Shown here one piece after another: positions 37,501-52,500 of a DNA stretch of 64,000 bases (the stretch's first letter is position 1; every line of letters starts with the position of its first letter). A program made the position numbers and the translations under genes. The stretch comes from Piezodorus guildinii. Taxonomy: Eukaryota; Arthropoda; Insecta; Hemiptera; Pentatomidae. The notes beneath the pieces are model-generated. The model was not told the origin of the DNA. It worked only from the letters and a program-made list of their open reading frames with translations, and did not search any database. Location of the stretch: positions 84,305,474 through 84,369,473 of the forward strand of contig CM041294.1 in the NCBI GenBank assembly GCA_023052935.1, given 5' to 3'.

Positions 37501-40500
37501 ACTTTCAATTCAACCTACTGAGCAGTGATTGAAGTTAATTATTTTTATTATTTATAGTAGATAACATGTTCATACTTTATGATTTTATTTTGAAAGAATT
37601 GTAATTTAATATTTTCTTTTTCTTTTTTCAGGAGAATGTATAGCAGAATATGAAATTTTAAAAGTGCTTCCATTTGATTCTAGTCGAAAATGCATGTCAA
37701 TCGTCGTCAAAGCTCCCATTACTAATGAAATCATAGTCTATTGTAAAGGTGCGGATTCAGCAATTTTTCCGAGGCTGGTCAATCCTAGAGCTGAAAGTTA
37801 GTCCTGAACTCTTTTTTTTGTTCTATAATTTTTAATTTGTTTTTCCATTTTTATAGTAACAAATATTTTTATTTTCAGGTGCAACTGAGGCTCAAGTAAA
37901 TATGTACGCCTCCCAAGGTCTGAGAGTGTTAGTTATAGCATCTCGTGTTATATCGGAACTTTTATGGGCCGAGCTGAATGCTGCCATTGAAGCGGCAGAA
38001 ATATCAAACATTCCTGGAAATATTCGACAAGCTTATTCAGCCGTAGAATGCAATTTGACGTTAATGGGTAATGGTCTTATTTATCTAAAAAATAATAAAA
38101 AGCTTGACCTTTTAGAAAAAAAAAAAATCATCTATATAATTGCTGTGGATGGTATCAGAAATAAAAAAACATTAAATATTTTTTTATTGCTTATTTTTCT
38201 TAACATTCAGAACTCAGAAAAACAAGCTATAGAAATGATACATATATCTGAATTGCATTAAAGAAGAAGACAAAACTGAACAGAATATTTTTTGAAAATC
38301 TTTTAAAATGTTTACTTCCATTTCATTTTTATTAATCATTGAAATACATATCCTGATATTTTTTTTTCTTGGGCATTTTCTTTCCTTTCTAATAATGGCA
38401 AACAGGTGATACATAATCTTGAATGTTATCAATAGTGAAAGATTCTAAAGTTGCTAAATTCTTGGAATTTTGTCAGGATTTTTGGCACAAAAATTTGAGA
38501 AATGGAAATATCAAGAAAATAGGCGAAATGTTCAATTGTATGTTTTGCAGGGCTGCAGTGCGCACACTTTAGGAATCACTGATATAGATGATCCCCTTCA
38601 ATCCCTTTCTCTTCCATACCTCTTACTTCCTAATATTTTTTTAAACATTATTTTGTTTTCTACCATTAATATTTTCATTGTCATTATCTAGATAAATAAA
38701 AATGTTCACAATCGCAATACTGTCCCTTACTATATATTCCATATATAGGTAAGTAGAAGTTATAAATTTACTCAAAGTTTCAGAGTCTTTTCTCCTAAAA
38801 ATAGTTGTGATAACTAATTTTTTTTAAATTAATTTATTTTTATTTTTTGTGGCTTTACGAGCTTTTTACCACCTTCATTCTATTATTTGCTTTTCTTTCA
38901 AGTTTGCACAAAGCCTCGTTTTGGCAGTGGCATTTACTTGTTGTGTTAGTACTGTAACATAATGAGGCAGAGTGTCAGTATCACTGTTGATGCCTGTATT
39001 GGTGTTAGGTTGATTGATTAAGTACTTACTGTTATTTAAGAAGATTTGTATTTCATTTTGAAAACTTCTAGTAACATCATAACAAATTTTTTTATTTTCT
39101 CTCACTAATGATTACTGATTATTGATTGAATCCTGTAAATATTTTAGGTGCTACGGGTATTGAAGATAAACTGGAGAGTGGTGTCCCCGAAACGCTGAAG
39201 GCATTGAGAGAAGCCGGAGTTGTGGTTTGGGTACTCACCGGCGACAAGATAGAGACTGCTACCAACGTGGCCCTCGCCTCTGGACTGTTCACCCCTCAGG
39301 TTGATGCCTTGAGGCTGGCTGCGCGCTCCAAACATTCTGCGCAAGCTGCCATTCAGTTCTATATTGCTGAGCAAGATCGTCCCACCAGGTAATAAATTGT
39401 CATCTCCTATGATGTATATATTTCAGAATTATTTATTGTAGATAAGATACAATATTTTTGAAATTTTAGGATATTTTTCTATTTTTAATTGATACTTATA
39501 GGTGATTCTAAGAAAAGCATTAATATTTTAGTCACCACTCACTCACCCATTGGCTCTACAAACCGATGTGGTCGTGAACTATTCCTACAAACCTTAGCTT
39601 TATTTAATTACAATATATAATGTATATACTAAAAGGATTAGTCCAGGTGGCAGTCAGAGAATGAAACAATTGAATAGTTTCAATAGTTTAATTTTTTGCT
39701 CTGAGAATTCCTTTTAGTAATTCTCAACGGTCAACTAATTATATCCACTATAATGTGTATAGTTTTTATATTCACAGATGGGATATTTCCTCACAATGAG
39801 TTTCTGTTTAAATTAATTTACATATTTACAGTATATACTAAACTGTATAAAAGTCATGTTACATTCCATCTATTATTTGATTCCTAACTATATTATAACA
39901 GCTAGTATCTCTATATAGAATAATGAATCTCCATTTCCTTTGGTCGTGGCATCATGCGTTAATTGCTGGACCAATTTTACTAATACTTTTTTTTTCGGGT
40001 TTGTTATTGTCAGGAGAATGTTCATAAGATATAAAAAATTTAAAAAAGTTGCTTGGAACATAAGAAAAGTTAATATGATCATTAAGTTTTCTTTAATTGA
40101 GCTATTTATAATGCTCTGCTGAAATGTTTTGTTATAGTCATTATATCTCTTATATTTTTCCAATACTTTTAGAATACATTTTAGCATCAATAGTATAAAA
40201 AATGGTTTGTTTTTTTTTAGAAGCAACAGTGCTGTTAGTGGAAGATCAGGAAGAAGTAATAGGCAAAAGGCAGTCATTGTTGATGGAAAAACTTTGACGT
40301 AAGTACAATATATTTTAACCTAAATAATATTTGTTTTAGAAATTAAATTAAACATATTTATACTTTTACTATTAATGAAACAAAGACTTGAATCCTTATA
40401 AAATCAATGTAATTCTACTTAAATAAATTCAAGCAAATTAAAAAAAAAAAAAAAATCTATCTATTGACCAAAAATATCTGATACCTCATTCTTCAGTTCA

Positions 40501-43500
40501 AGCTATTATCAGGTACCTTAATACTTATATGTCTCTGTAAAATTCTATCTAGCTTATTATCCCTTGCTTAATTTTTAAATATTAATTTGATTCAAAAAGA
40601 GCCTGACCCTTACAAGGCTAACAATTGAATAATTTAATCAAGAGTATAATTATTTGTATTTAATTTAATAATAATAGGCTTAGCGAACCCGAAGGTTCGA
40701 TGCCAATACCACCAAATTCCGCCTACAGAGACTCGTCCAATGTTCACCATTCAAGCCCAAGCCCCCGAGATCAGCCTTAACGCAATCCTCCCATCGGCGC
40801 TTCGGCCTACCTTTCGGACGCTTACCAGTCGGATCAGCGAATACCAACTTTCTTGGAATCCGCTCCTCACCGAGCCCAACAACTTTACTCGCCCATTTGA
40901 GTCTCCGCGATGCAATCAGCTCAATTATATTCACAGGATGCAAGTTCCGCAATTCCGCGTTGTGCAACCTTCTAAACTCCCCAGTGGCCTCATCTCTCTT
41001 TGGACCAAATATTTTACGCAATACCTTATTTTCGAAAACCTTAAGCCGTTGTTCATCCTTCAAAGTAAGCGGCCACGTTTCACATCCGTAAAGAACCGTT
41101 GGAAGAATAATAGTTTTATAAATTCTAATCTTTAAGTTTTTAGATAGAAGCCGCGAACTAAGTAACTTAGCAACTGAATAATAACACGCATTTCCCACCT
41201 TTAACCGGGACTTTATTTCTTCCTGGATTTCATTTTTTCTAGTTATAATTGAACCTAAATACTTGAATTTCTCTACGTGTTCAAAAGTATGACCTGATAC
41301 ATCAATATCACCAAGATCGACACCGTTTCTGCTACTAATCATATACTTCGTCTTATCGGTATTTAATTCGAGTCCTATTTCTTTACCGGTTTTTATTAAC
41401 ACGCTTGTATTTAGTTGTATGGTTTCCGTGTCTTCACCTAGCAGTACCAGATCATCGGCATACCCCAAAACCGGAATCTTGTCACCCATATTTAAGCCTT
41501 TCTCGGTACACATCACCTTTTCTATGACATATTCTAAAGCTAAATTAAATAACACAGGTGAAAGGGAGTCACCCTGTTTTAAACCTGATCGAACCTCAAA
41601 TCTCTCGGAGTAATTATGACCGATTCTAACTTTATGGAATGTTTCCGACAAACACATCTCTACTAGGTTTACTAACTTTCTAGGTATTCCCTGTTCAATC
41701 ATGATATTATATAGCTTCTGACGGTCTATCGAATCATAAGCCTTTTTAAAATCGATATAAAGTTGATGGACTACACTGTTGTATTCCAATTTTTTCTCTA
41801 ATATTTGACGTAAGGAAAATATTTGGTCAATAGTCGAGCGATTCCGCCTAAAACCACATTGGTAATCTCCGATAATTTCCTCAGCGTATTCCGTGATTCG
41901 ACTAGTTAGAATTGACGAGAATATTTTATAGCATACTGGGAGAAGAGAGATCCCACGATAGTTGTTACAATCCGACCTCGGTCCTTTTTTGTGAATCGGA
42001 ATAAGTATTGATTCTTTCCATTCTTCTGGCATTTTTTCAGTTTCCCAGATCTTTTTAACTAAAAAATGTATTTTGGAAATGCCCGCTTCTCCACACGCCT
42101 TGATTAATTCACTCGTGATATTATCATTTCCTGCAGCCTTATAACGTTTCAATTTTCCTATCGCCATTTCAACTTCCTCTTTACTCGGTGCGTCTATCCA
42201 TGGTTCAGCGCTCTGATATTCAGAGAGAGGAGATTGATTATTATTTTCCGTATTTAAGATGCCGTCAAAGTGTTGTTTAAATTTATTTAATATCTCAGAA
42301 GGATCCGCAATTATATTGTTATTTGCATCTTTAACCGCATTCAATAGAGGTTCAAATCTTTTACGCGATTGGTTTATACCTTTGTACATCTCTCTTACGT
42401 TATTTTCGTTTCTGTGTTTTTCTATTTCTATTATTTTGCCTTTAAGATACTCTCTTTTCTTATTTTTTAAGAGTTTTGAAGTTTCATTCTTTACTAACCG
42501 AAAATAAGCCACATTATTATCGCTTGGATTATTTAAGGAATTCAGTTTAGCGGTTTTTCTTTTCTTGCACATATTTTGACAATCCCTGTCGAACCAAGGT
42601 TTGTTCTTTTTATTTTCGATTTTTCCAAGACATAAATTACCGACCTCTTTAATATTATCCCTGATCCCTTCCCATAATTTGTTTACATCTTCGTGTTCCT
42701 CGTCTGAAGATTCCAAAGCATCGAACCGATTTTTTACTTCTATCGCGAACTGTTTTCTAATTTCGAGGTTGTTCAATTTAACTAAATCAAAATTCTCGGG
42801 ACGAATATAGTTCGGTGTTCTCTTTTTTGTATTTAGTTTTTGTCGAAGTTTCGCGATTACTAATTCATGATCGGAACCGCATTCTGCACCCCGATACGAT
42901 CTCATGTTAATTATGCTACTTTGCCATCTGTTTTGTATTAAAACATGATCGATTTGATTTCGTGTTTGTCCATCCGGCGATGTCCACGTATACTTATGAA
43001 TATCCTTATGTTTAAATGTAGTACTTTTGATTACTAGGTTTTTCGAAATGGCAAAGTTTATTAGTCGGGTCCCATTATCATTACTATATTCGTGCAAACT
43101 TTCTTTACCGATTTTAGGACGATATACTTCTTCCCTTCCAACCTTTGCGTTCGCGTCGCCTAGTATTATCTTAATGTAATTTCGCGGTAATTTATCGTAA
43201 ACCGACTCTAGTTTATCATAAAATTCGCATTTTACTTCATCATCACTGTCTTCGGTGGGAGAGTGAATGTTTATAAACGCGATTTTAAACCAACGCCCTT
43301 GAAATATAGCAACCGATATTCTTTCACTAAAGAACTGTACATCCCGTAATGCGGAAAGAAATCTATTCCTAATTAGAAACCCGGTACCTAGACAATAATT
43401 AACGCTCCCCCCGTACCAAATAGTATACTTTCCTTCTGTTAACGAACCCTCCCCTGGCCAGCGAACCTCTTGTAATGCAACAATATCTAAATGGTACCCC

Positions 43501-46500
43501 TTAACTTCATTCGCGACCGACTTTAACCCACCTGACGTATTTAAACTTCTAACGTTCCACGTCCCTATTGTTAGTTCTCTATTTTTCATCTTGCGCCATG
43601 ATTCCCCTGAAGCAGTCCCCACCCGGAGACCCGAACGGGGGACTAGTTTACCTCCGGATAATGAGCGTTTTACCTCAGAGGAATCCATGGCTTTTGGTGA
43701 TATTTTGTGAACTAAAATATGTGAGTAGGGCGTTCGAACCTACGTCACACCCTCCAGCAAGCCTGGGGGGCCGCTCTCATTGTTGGTCAGCGAGTCCATC
43801 GGACTTAGCCGGGAGGAGCTTCCGAGGAAATTCCACCGACCATCCCCACATCCGCCACCCGTGGGACGCTCCCCATACGCGGTAATGAGATCCGCGCGAG
43901 GGTATTTAATTTAGTTGAGTTAAATATATTAGTAATTTATGAACCAAAAATTAAAATATTTATATTTTCTTTTCTTCTTTACAGATTTATTTTAGATCCT
44001 CGATCCAATCTTACTCGGCCTTTTCTACAGTTGACGAAATATTGTACTGCAGTTTTGTGTTGTCGAGTCACTCCATTACAGAAAGCTTATATCGTGAGAG
44101 TCGTCAAGGAACAGTTGAAGATGAGAACTCTTGCTATTGGTAAGCATACTTTTCTCTATAAAACTTATTCGTAATGCCACGCAGTCTTATTTAAAATATC
44201 TATTAAAAACTTTTTGAAGATTCTGGCATCTTGGCACAAAATTTAGATTTAATTATTTAGAAAACTTTCTTTTCTTTTAGAAAAGTGAATTAAAATAGGT
44301 ATGCTCCAACAATTAATACTTAAATATATACCTATAAATGAATATAGCACTGTCCTTAAATGCTTCAATAAGTTATTAACCCTTTTCATTCAGCACCATT
44401 TCGCACGCAATCAACCAGCAACTCAATGCTACTTTTTAAAAAAGTACATGCTGGAATCGTGATGATATGTGTAAAACTATAGGAACAAGTAATGTATTGT
44501 AATGAAATTTGGTTTGTATGTATTAGTGGTCATTGGAGAACACACAAAAAATCATTTATTATATTTAAATAAGAACTATTCTCTTCTAAAATCATATATT
44601 TATTATTACATTATTTATATGTTATCATTTGACTTTACGAAGTCTTTATATAGTTGTTTTTAAATGTGTAATTTATTGTATGCTTGATTTATATATATAT
44701 ATATATATTATTGTTTTTAGTTTGAATGCAATACTTTGAAAATTAAGCAAAAAACTTGGAAACGTCAAATGATAATACATAAATAATGTGATAATGAATA
44801 TATGATTTGAGAATAGAATATTATAACTTAAATATAATAATGAATATGTACTCTTTGTGTGAGGTAATTTTTTAAAAATAAATAAAAAATAGAAGTTCAT
44901 TTTTTATAATTTCCTACAATATGGTAAATTCTGAAGCAATCTCAAATTTGGATAATAGATTAATGCATGTAAAATGTTAAATGGAATCTGAATGTTCTAT
45001 TAATTCTACATATTGCTCAAATTATTAGAAAAGGTGCACTTCACATTTATTAATCATGCATCTTGATATTTATATCTTTATTCAATCCATTTTTGTGTTA
45101 TTTTAACAGAAAACTACAGGAAAACCACAACATTTCTGGTCATTCTTTTTTTTTTCTTTTTCTTTTAAATGTGGTGGTCTAAGTTCATTCTACATAATCA
45201 CTAATAAAATGTAAACTGTCTTTGAAGTATAAGATCAGTACAGACTTAATATTGCATAATTTATAAATATGTGAAATAATTGATAATCTTTTTTTTTTTT
45301 TCTGTTTTAGGTGATGGTGCAAATGATGTCTCTATGATACAAGCTGCAGATGTAGGCATTGGTATATCAGGTTGTGAAGGTATCCATGCTGTGATGGCTT
45401 CCGATTTTGCCCTTCCTAAATTTAGAATTCTTCATAAATTACTACTCGTACATGGCCATTGGGCATATCATCGATTGGCTAATATGGTCTTATATTTTTT
45501 CTACAAGAATGTTGTATGTTTAACTCCTATTTCCTTAATATATTTTATACTTAACGTTTTCTATTCATGTCCAATGAAAACTTTTACCTTTCAGACCTTT
45601 GTGTTTTTAATATTTTGGTATCAGCTCTACTGCGGCTTTTCGGGAACTGTAATGATCGATCAAATGTGTTTCATGCTGTATAACTTGTTTTTCACATCAT
45701 TACCACCTCTAGCTATCGGTTTGTATTTATCTTATTTTGTTTTGAATCTCATAATAAAATTTACTTTAATCTGAAACATGCATTATCATTTTTTTTAACT
45801 TTTGCAGGGGTTTACGATAAAGACGCTCCTGAAAAATTACTTCTTTCAAGACCTCACTTGTACAAATCGGGAAGACTCGGACTTGCTTACAAAGCTCACC
45901 TATTTTGGATCACTATGGCAGATGCTATTTATCAAAGTTTGGTTATATTTTTTGTCTGTGCTGCTGTAAGTTTTCTTTATTTTTTCAATCATAATGATAT
46001 TTTATTTTAAAAAGTATTTATAATTTTTTCTTTTTTATTTTAGGCATATTCTGAATCAGAAATTGGAATATGGGAATTTGGATCGACAATTACTACTGCA
46101 TGCCTGTTAGCCATGATTCTTCAAGTTATGATTGTGACTAAATCATGGGTAAGCGGTGTTATAAATTCCTTTCTTTATTTTTCTTAATTATCAGTTAATT
46201 TCAAGCAGTTAACACTGATCCTCAGATAATTACAGTAAATTCTCAATTTTCTAGTGTTAGATTGACTCTGTTTTCAATCAATTGTTGAGTGGAGTAATGT
46301 GTCATTGAGATCATATACTTGAACTACATGTTTTTTTGATCTTCTGAGTTCCAAAACTAATTAGCTACAAATACTTATTTTATTGTTTCTTATATTATTT
46401 TAATAACTCCTTGTTCTCCCTTCCTCTTAAATAATTGTTGATGTTATAGTAGAATAACGATAATTCATTTCCCAGTAGTTCATATCTCTTGATGATTCTT

Positions 46501-49500
46501 ATGAATTTTGCCAGTCCTGTCAGTAATTATAATTATTTTTTGTCACCCTCATAATGTAAACATCATATTGTTTGAATTTGGAATTATAAATTCAGCAAAA
46601 TCGTTATGATTTTGAAACAAAAAAATCTGGTGCGCGCAACACACGACTTTCATTTACCTCAATTATTTATATAAATTCAAGAATTTTTAAACAAATTTAT
46701 AAACGAAAATAAAATGTTAAAGAATTATTTAAATTTGATTTTAATACATGGGTTTTATTAAATAATCTATTACATTATTACCTACGACAATCAGTTAGTT
46801 TTATCAGCTTTTCATCACTCTCCTTAACTTTTACAACAGTATGTATAAAATAACATTTTTTTCTAAAATCTTTAGCATTCTAACAGTATATTATACATGT
46901 ATATTACTGTTCTTTAGTTCACAAACAAAAATTTGCATTACAAAAATATTCTTGCAGTTTTCTCGTTTAGTTGAATATCAAATTTATTCAGCTTATATAT
47001 TTACCTGTTTTTTAGTAATGCTAATCAGACAATATGGTTAGTTTTTTCGAATCTACAAAATTAAAGAAACTTTAGAGGAAGAAATTTTGAAATATCGGCA
47101 TTTAAGCCCTGTCAGACTATTTCAATCATAATGAAACCTACATGATATTGAAGCCCGTTAAATTTTACATCGATATAGCTAGTTTAATCAAAATCGTTAT
47201 GGCCGTTTTTTAGAAAATCGTAAATAGGTGCAAAATGCTTGGTATATAGTGGCTCTTCTGGTCAGCTGATTTTGATAAAAAGCTTTTGTAACATCTCAGG
47301 CGTATAGTATATTTAAATATTAAAGTTCAGTTTCTTAGGGTGCTACCTTTGGGTAGTTCTTCTACAAGTCTTTTTCTTGTCATTTTTCTCATGTCATATT
47401 TACTTGTATTTTTTTTAGTACAGTTGTAAATTTCAATAAATTATGTTTAAAAAAAAAAGTTTCATAGGACATTTACGCACAGGAGTTACCAGGCACACAC
47501 AATTTCAGTTCATTTTTTTATTATTGTTAAGAGGTTTATTTTTGCATGACTTTGAGAAGTTCCATAATCCATTAAGGATGAACAGTGAATTCTAATCCAA
47601 ACATTATAATTTATCTCCTTTGGTGATTGTTTTATTAAAGAGTAAATTTATTTATATTAAGTGCAGAATTTTGACATTGGTATGTACATGTTTTTAATTT
47701 TAAATGTAGTTAAAGAGAGAAAATAATAAAATAATTTTATTGGAAAAATAAATTAAAGTAAAGAAAATTGTAAAACAAAAATTGAAATTAAGTAATTAGA
47801 ATTGTTTAGGGGGGGGGGGGAAATAAAGGAAAATTTATGTTCAATATGTCCAATGGGAATTGATAAGTATGCAGTGTAACAACCAACCCAATGTATTTGG
47901 GCAGCATTACCTAGAAATAAAGCATTTCTCTCTAAAAACAAAGAGACATAACGGAAAATTAAAGTACATCAAGAAAATTGAATATCCAAAACTATTAGAG
48001 CATGTACAAATAATGTTCAACTACATCTATCGGAGAAAACATAATTTTTTTATAATATGAAAGTATGTCAGAAAAAATATGGATCGAAAACATTCCAGTG
48101 AGGTATCCCATCTTAAGATGTTAGTGAAAAAGTTGAAATGAAGATGCTCAGAAATAGGCCAAAAGTGAAAAGAAAAAATTACAATAATACAATGCCATTG
48201 TGAAATCAGACATATTTTCTGTTCCTACATGTTTGAAAATCATCGGTATGACCAAGAATTAAAAACGTAATAATAATAAATTAAAAAAAGTAAATTATTT
48301 ATATATAAAATTTTAATGTTATTTCAAGTTAAATATTATGTTTGCATGTTAATATATGGATTTATACCATACTTTCCTATTTTTGCTTTTTACTCCTGAT
48401 AAATTTTGTTACTCTCTGGATGGGTCCCCTGAATAAAAATTTTCGGTATTCTGCTTTATGCAGGCAGAATTATCGTTAAAGACACTGGAAGGTTTTATCA
48501 AACGCTATCTTGTATGGTAATATCGTAGTATTGATAACTCTCATCCTCGGCTTTGTTATGTCATATATTATTAGCTGAATAGTCATCTGAGAGCATAGAA
48601 GTCTAAGAGTGTTGAAGTGTCATCTTAGCAACATTGAGTCAAACAAAATTGATTTCTTGGATGTCCTACTGAATGCATTTTGACCTTTCCACTCTGGCTG
48701 AGATAGGTTTAAGATAACCCTTACTGTTTGTCTTTACTGGAGTTTTAAAAAGATGAATTTAAAAAAAATAAAAAAATGGATGTTCTGATTGATGATACTC
48801 ATGAAAAACATAAAAAGCTTGGAGAATTTGACAGAAACTCTTAACAGGGAATGGACTTTAATATAACAACAGTAGATAAAAGTATAAAAACATTTCTTAT
48901 AGGATCTCCTGTTGTTACTGATGTAACTGCTAGTTTGGCCAGTTTTTTACCTTGCTGGTTGAGGTTTTACTGTATAATTACAATTTTTATCTTTATATTA
49001 ATTTGCTTGTAATAGTTAACCCATTTATTTTTTGTAATATACACATATTTTTTTTTTTTTATTTCAGACCATTCTACATATTGCCTCACTAGTTGTTTCT
49101 GTTGGTGCCTACTTTTTGTTCTTCGTGAGCTACAACTTTGTTTGTATGCAATGTTACGGCCTTACGTCGAACACGTGGGTCTTGAGGAACACTCTATTAG
49201 ATCCGACTTTTTATTTTGTCATAATTTTCTCATCTATAACTGCAGTTTTGCCGAGGTAAAAAAAAAATTAAATAATATGAGTATGAAAATGTTAGTACAA
49301 GTAACTAAATACTGGCATAACCAAATCAGTAAATTAAAATGGTGACACATGATTTGTGCATTTCCTTTTCTTTTTAGTATCCACTTGTTTGGTTCAATCC
49401 TATTATTCTTACACCATACAGCTCATACCTTAAACCATAACCCTAATACAATATTTAAAAACAAATTATCATCTAACAATTAAGTTAACTGCACACAGTG

Positions 49501-52500
49501 AATACACAGTTAATTAAGATACTTATAATTTCTTATAAATGATGGATTTTTTAGTTGATCAAAAGTCATCAAAATTCTATTCCTCAATCTTAATCACTTT
49601 GTAATACTACTTATACGTATTAAGCCATACTTAGGTTTATGCGCTAAGTTAGTAATGATTTCTTTATAATTTCTGAAAATTTGGACAGCTATCTGAAAAG
49701 TTAGACATGAGGCTTAAGAGAATTAAAATCACATGTGGAACTCCTAGACGCTCCCATGTTTCCAGTAGGTATACCAAGTAAAAGTGTCTCTATTCTTCGT
49801 TCCGTCAGCAATATTTTCTTCATGTCTGTCTTTTCCTATCCCTCAGAACCAAGAAGCTTCCTTACGTGCTTAATATGCTTACCATATGTTCACCTGTTCA
49901 TTCAGTAAACACGAGGTCCTAACCTATTAACTTGTATGTTCTTTCTCACAAATCCACCTCCTTCAAAAAGAATTTTGACATTCGTACCACCCTATTTTTG
50001 AATTTCTTGCCTATATTCATTTATAAAGCCTCATCATTAATTTCTTTCAAACATCAATCATCCCAACAAATGTAAAATTTAAATTCATAGATAAAGACTA
50101 GCCATTGCTACCAAATCAGTTCCAATTCAATCCTGAATACTGAAAATGACCAGACAAATATCAATAATTTTGCACATTTTTTTGTTATTCTTAAAATAGA
50201 GGACTATTCATCCCAGAATAAACTTTATTTTTAATTATAATTTTTTCTTTGATTTCAGGTATGCATATCATTGTTTAGAGCAGATTATGTGGCCTAGTGA
50301 AATACAACGGGCAGTTGATGAATTTAAAACGCAACCTCCTAAAGATGAAAACTTTCTTGTGTCTTGGTCGAGATCTACCTCAACATCATCTATCTACAGG
50401 TAATTTATTGTCAATTTGTATTCAATAAAGAGGTTCCCAAAATTTGATTGTATATTTAGTATTTTATGGAAAATAGTATATATTCCCTCAATAGCATATT
50501 TTGTTCAATCATAAAAAAACCTTTGTACATGTAGGAATTTTTAATAGGCCAATGGGCCATGCAAGGAGGTATTGGTATCAACCACATCAATAATGGGTTA
50601 ATGTTTTTATGTAAACACACCACATATAACATTGTTTGCAAAACACAAAAAGTATTTTTGTAGTACAAAAACATGAAGGTTATATCTACTTAGCAACCAC
50701 ATGTGTTGACGCCACAAGGTGATTAGGCGAAGATCATGCTTAGCCACCAGTTTTGAATCCAGGACCCAGAGAACAGTGGTCCATTCCTTCCCAAGTCAAT
50801 CACACCACACCGATTCTCTCCCAGAAGAAAAAAAGAAAAAGTTTACAGGGAAAAGCATAAAACAGAAGAATACAAGTTTGACCAAAGGTCTTATCAAGAA
50901 AAATAAGGAATATGAAAAAAACAGCCAATTTTTCTTCAACTTTATTGAGTTTTTATTGCCATGTTTAATACTTCAAGCCTTCATTCACTCACTCAATATT
51001 CACCTCATTAAATGTTTTAATTATGTATCAACAAGGTAACTACTGTTAAAAAGAAAACAACAATGACAAGATGTACTTCGGAATAACTTCAAATTCAAAT
51101 TTTGTTAACTATCAATAAATGTGTTGGAGAGAAAATTAGCCTACCTATCCTCATCCTTCACCTTAAAATTGCTAATAGAAAAAGAAAAAAAAATAAGACA
51201 AATATTTTTTAGGATCTGAAATAAAGTCAGAACTTCATGAAATTTTTCTAAAATATCTAGATTGTATGACGTTGGTAATTTCATGATGTATGTGTATATA
51301 AAAATTAAAAAGATGTTTTATTAAATCAATTTTTAAAATACGATGTTGATCAAGTGTGGCATCCAGGACTGCTATATAAACATCGCAAATTCCTTCCTCA
51401 TTAGCCAGTCCTACCTCTCTGACAGATTCTTCAAAATATAAAACAATAGTTCCTATTCATCCATTTTTATTCAGTATTCTGGCGTTCCTCAAGGCAGTAT
51501 CCTAGGTTCCAATCTGTATGTAGTTAATACAGCTAATATCCCATCTCATCCTAACACTTTCCTTTCTATCTATGTTGATGACACTTAAAAAACTCCTCTC
51601 TCACTCTAACCCTCTAATTTCAACCCTTGCTTCTTCTTCCATTCTTGACAAACCTCCATGGTGTCTGAAAAGAAGGTTGCCTCGAGACCTTCTAGTATAG
51701 ATTAGCTACTAGAGTGTTGCTAATGGGCAGTATCTCCTCATGTCTTTTTCATCTATTTTGTCCCACAGCTTATTTACTATATGTATAAACCATATCAATA
51801 AATAATTATTAAATAGATATCAATAAATAAATATTAAACAAATACGATATAGTAATACATTGACCATTCTCCATTGTGCAATTGACTTATGTGTCAAGAA
51901 TACAAGTGGTAAAAAGATATGTATTTATATTGATAGTCAGGCTGCACTTGGTGCCTTGAACAATCACACAACAATCTCAAAAGTCTGACCCTTAACGAAT
52001 CTTGCTAGGAACAATAGCATTAGCATTGAATGGATACCTGTACACACTGGTTTCAGTGGGAATGAGAGAGCTGATGAACTTGCTTGGAAGGGCTCAGCAA
52101 CAATTCCCATTACACCAGAACCCCTATGTGGAATCAGTTTAAGTTCTGCCTTTAGGACCATTAAACAATCTTATTTAACCAAATTTAAACAACTCTGGTT
52201 AAATAAGGGGCTTAAACACTCACGTAAATTTTTAGACGGTCCTAGTATTAGTAGAAGGAAATTTCTACTTAGTATGAATAGTCCATGCCTAAAAACCATT
52301 ACTGCTATTTACACAGGACACGGAAAACTCAACTACCACATGTTCAAACTTGGTATCTCTAATACTCCTAGTAGACTATGTAGACAGGAAGATGAAACAT
52401 CTTTCCACATAATCTGCTGCTGTGACAGGCTTTCAAAGTTAAGGTTCTCTCTATTTGGTGAAGTCCGCTTAGAACACCCTGTGAACAACAAACTAGTCAA

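Noticed and set aside
46831..47041. Plus-strand frame 46841-47041, with hydrophobic stretches, as an extra flippase exon.
   Set aside because: It lies inside repeat X copy 4, and the flippase reading frame joins 46148 to 49068 without it.
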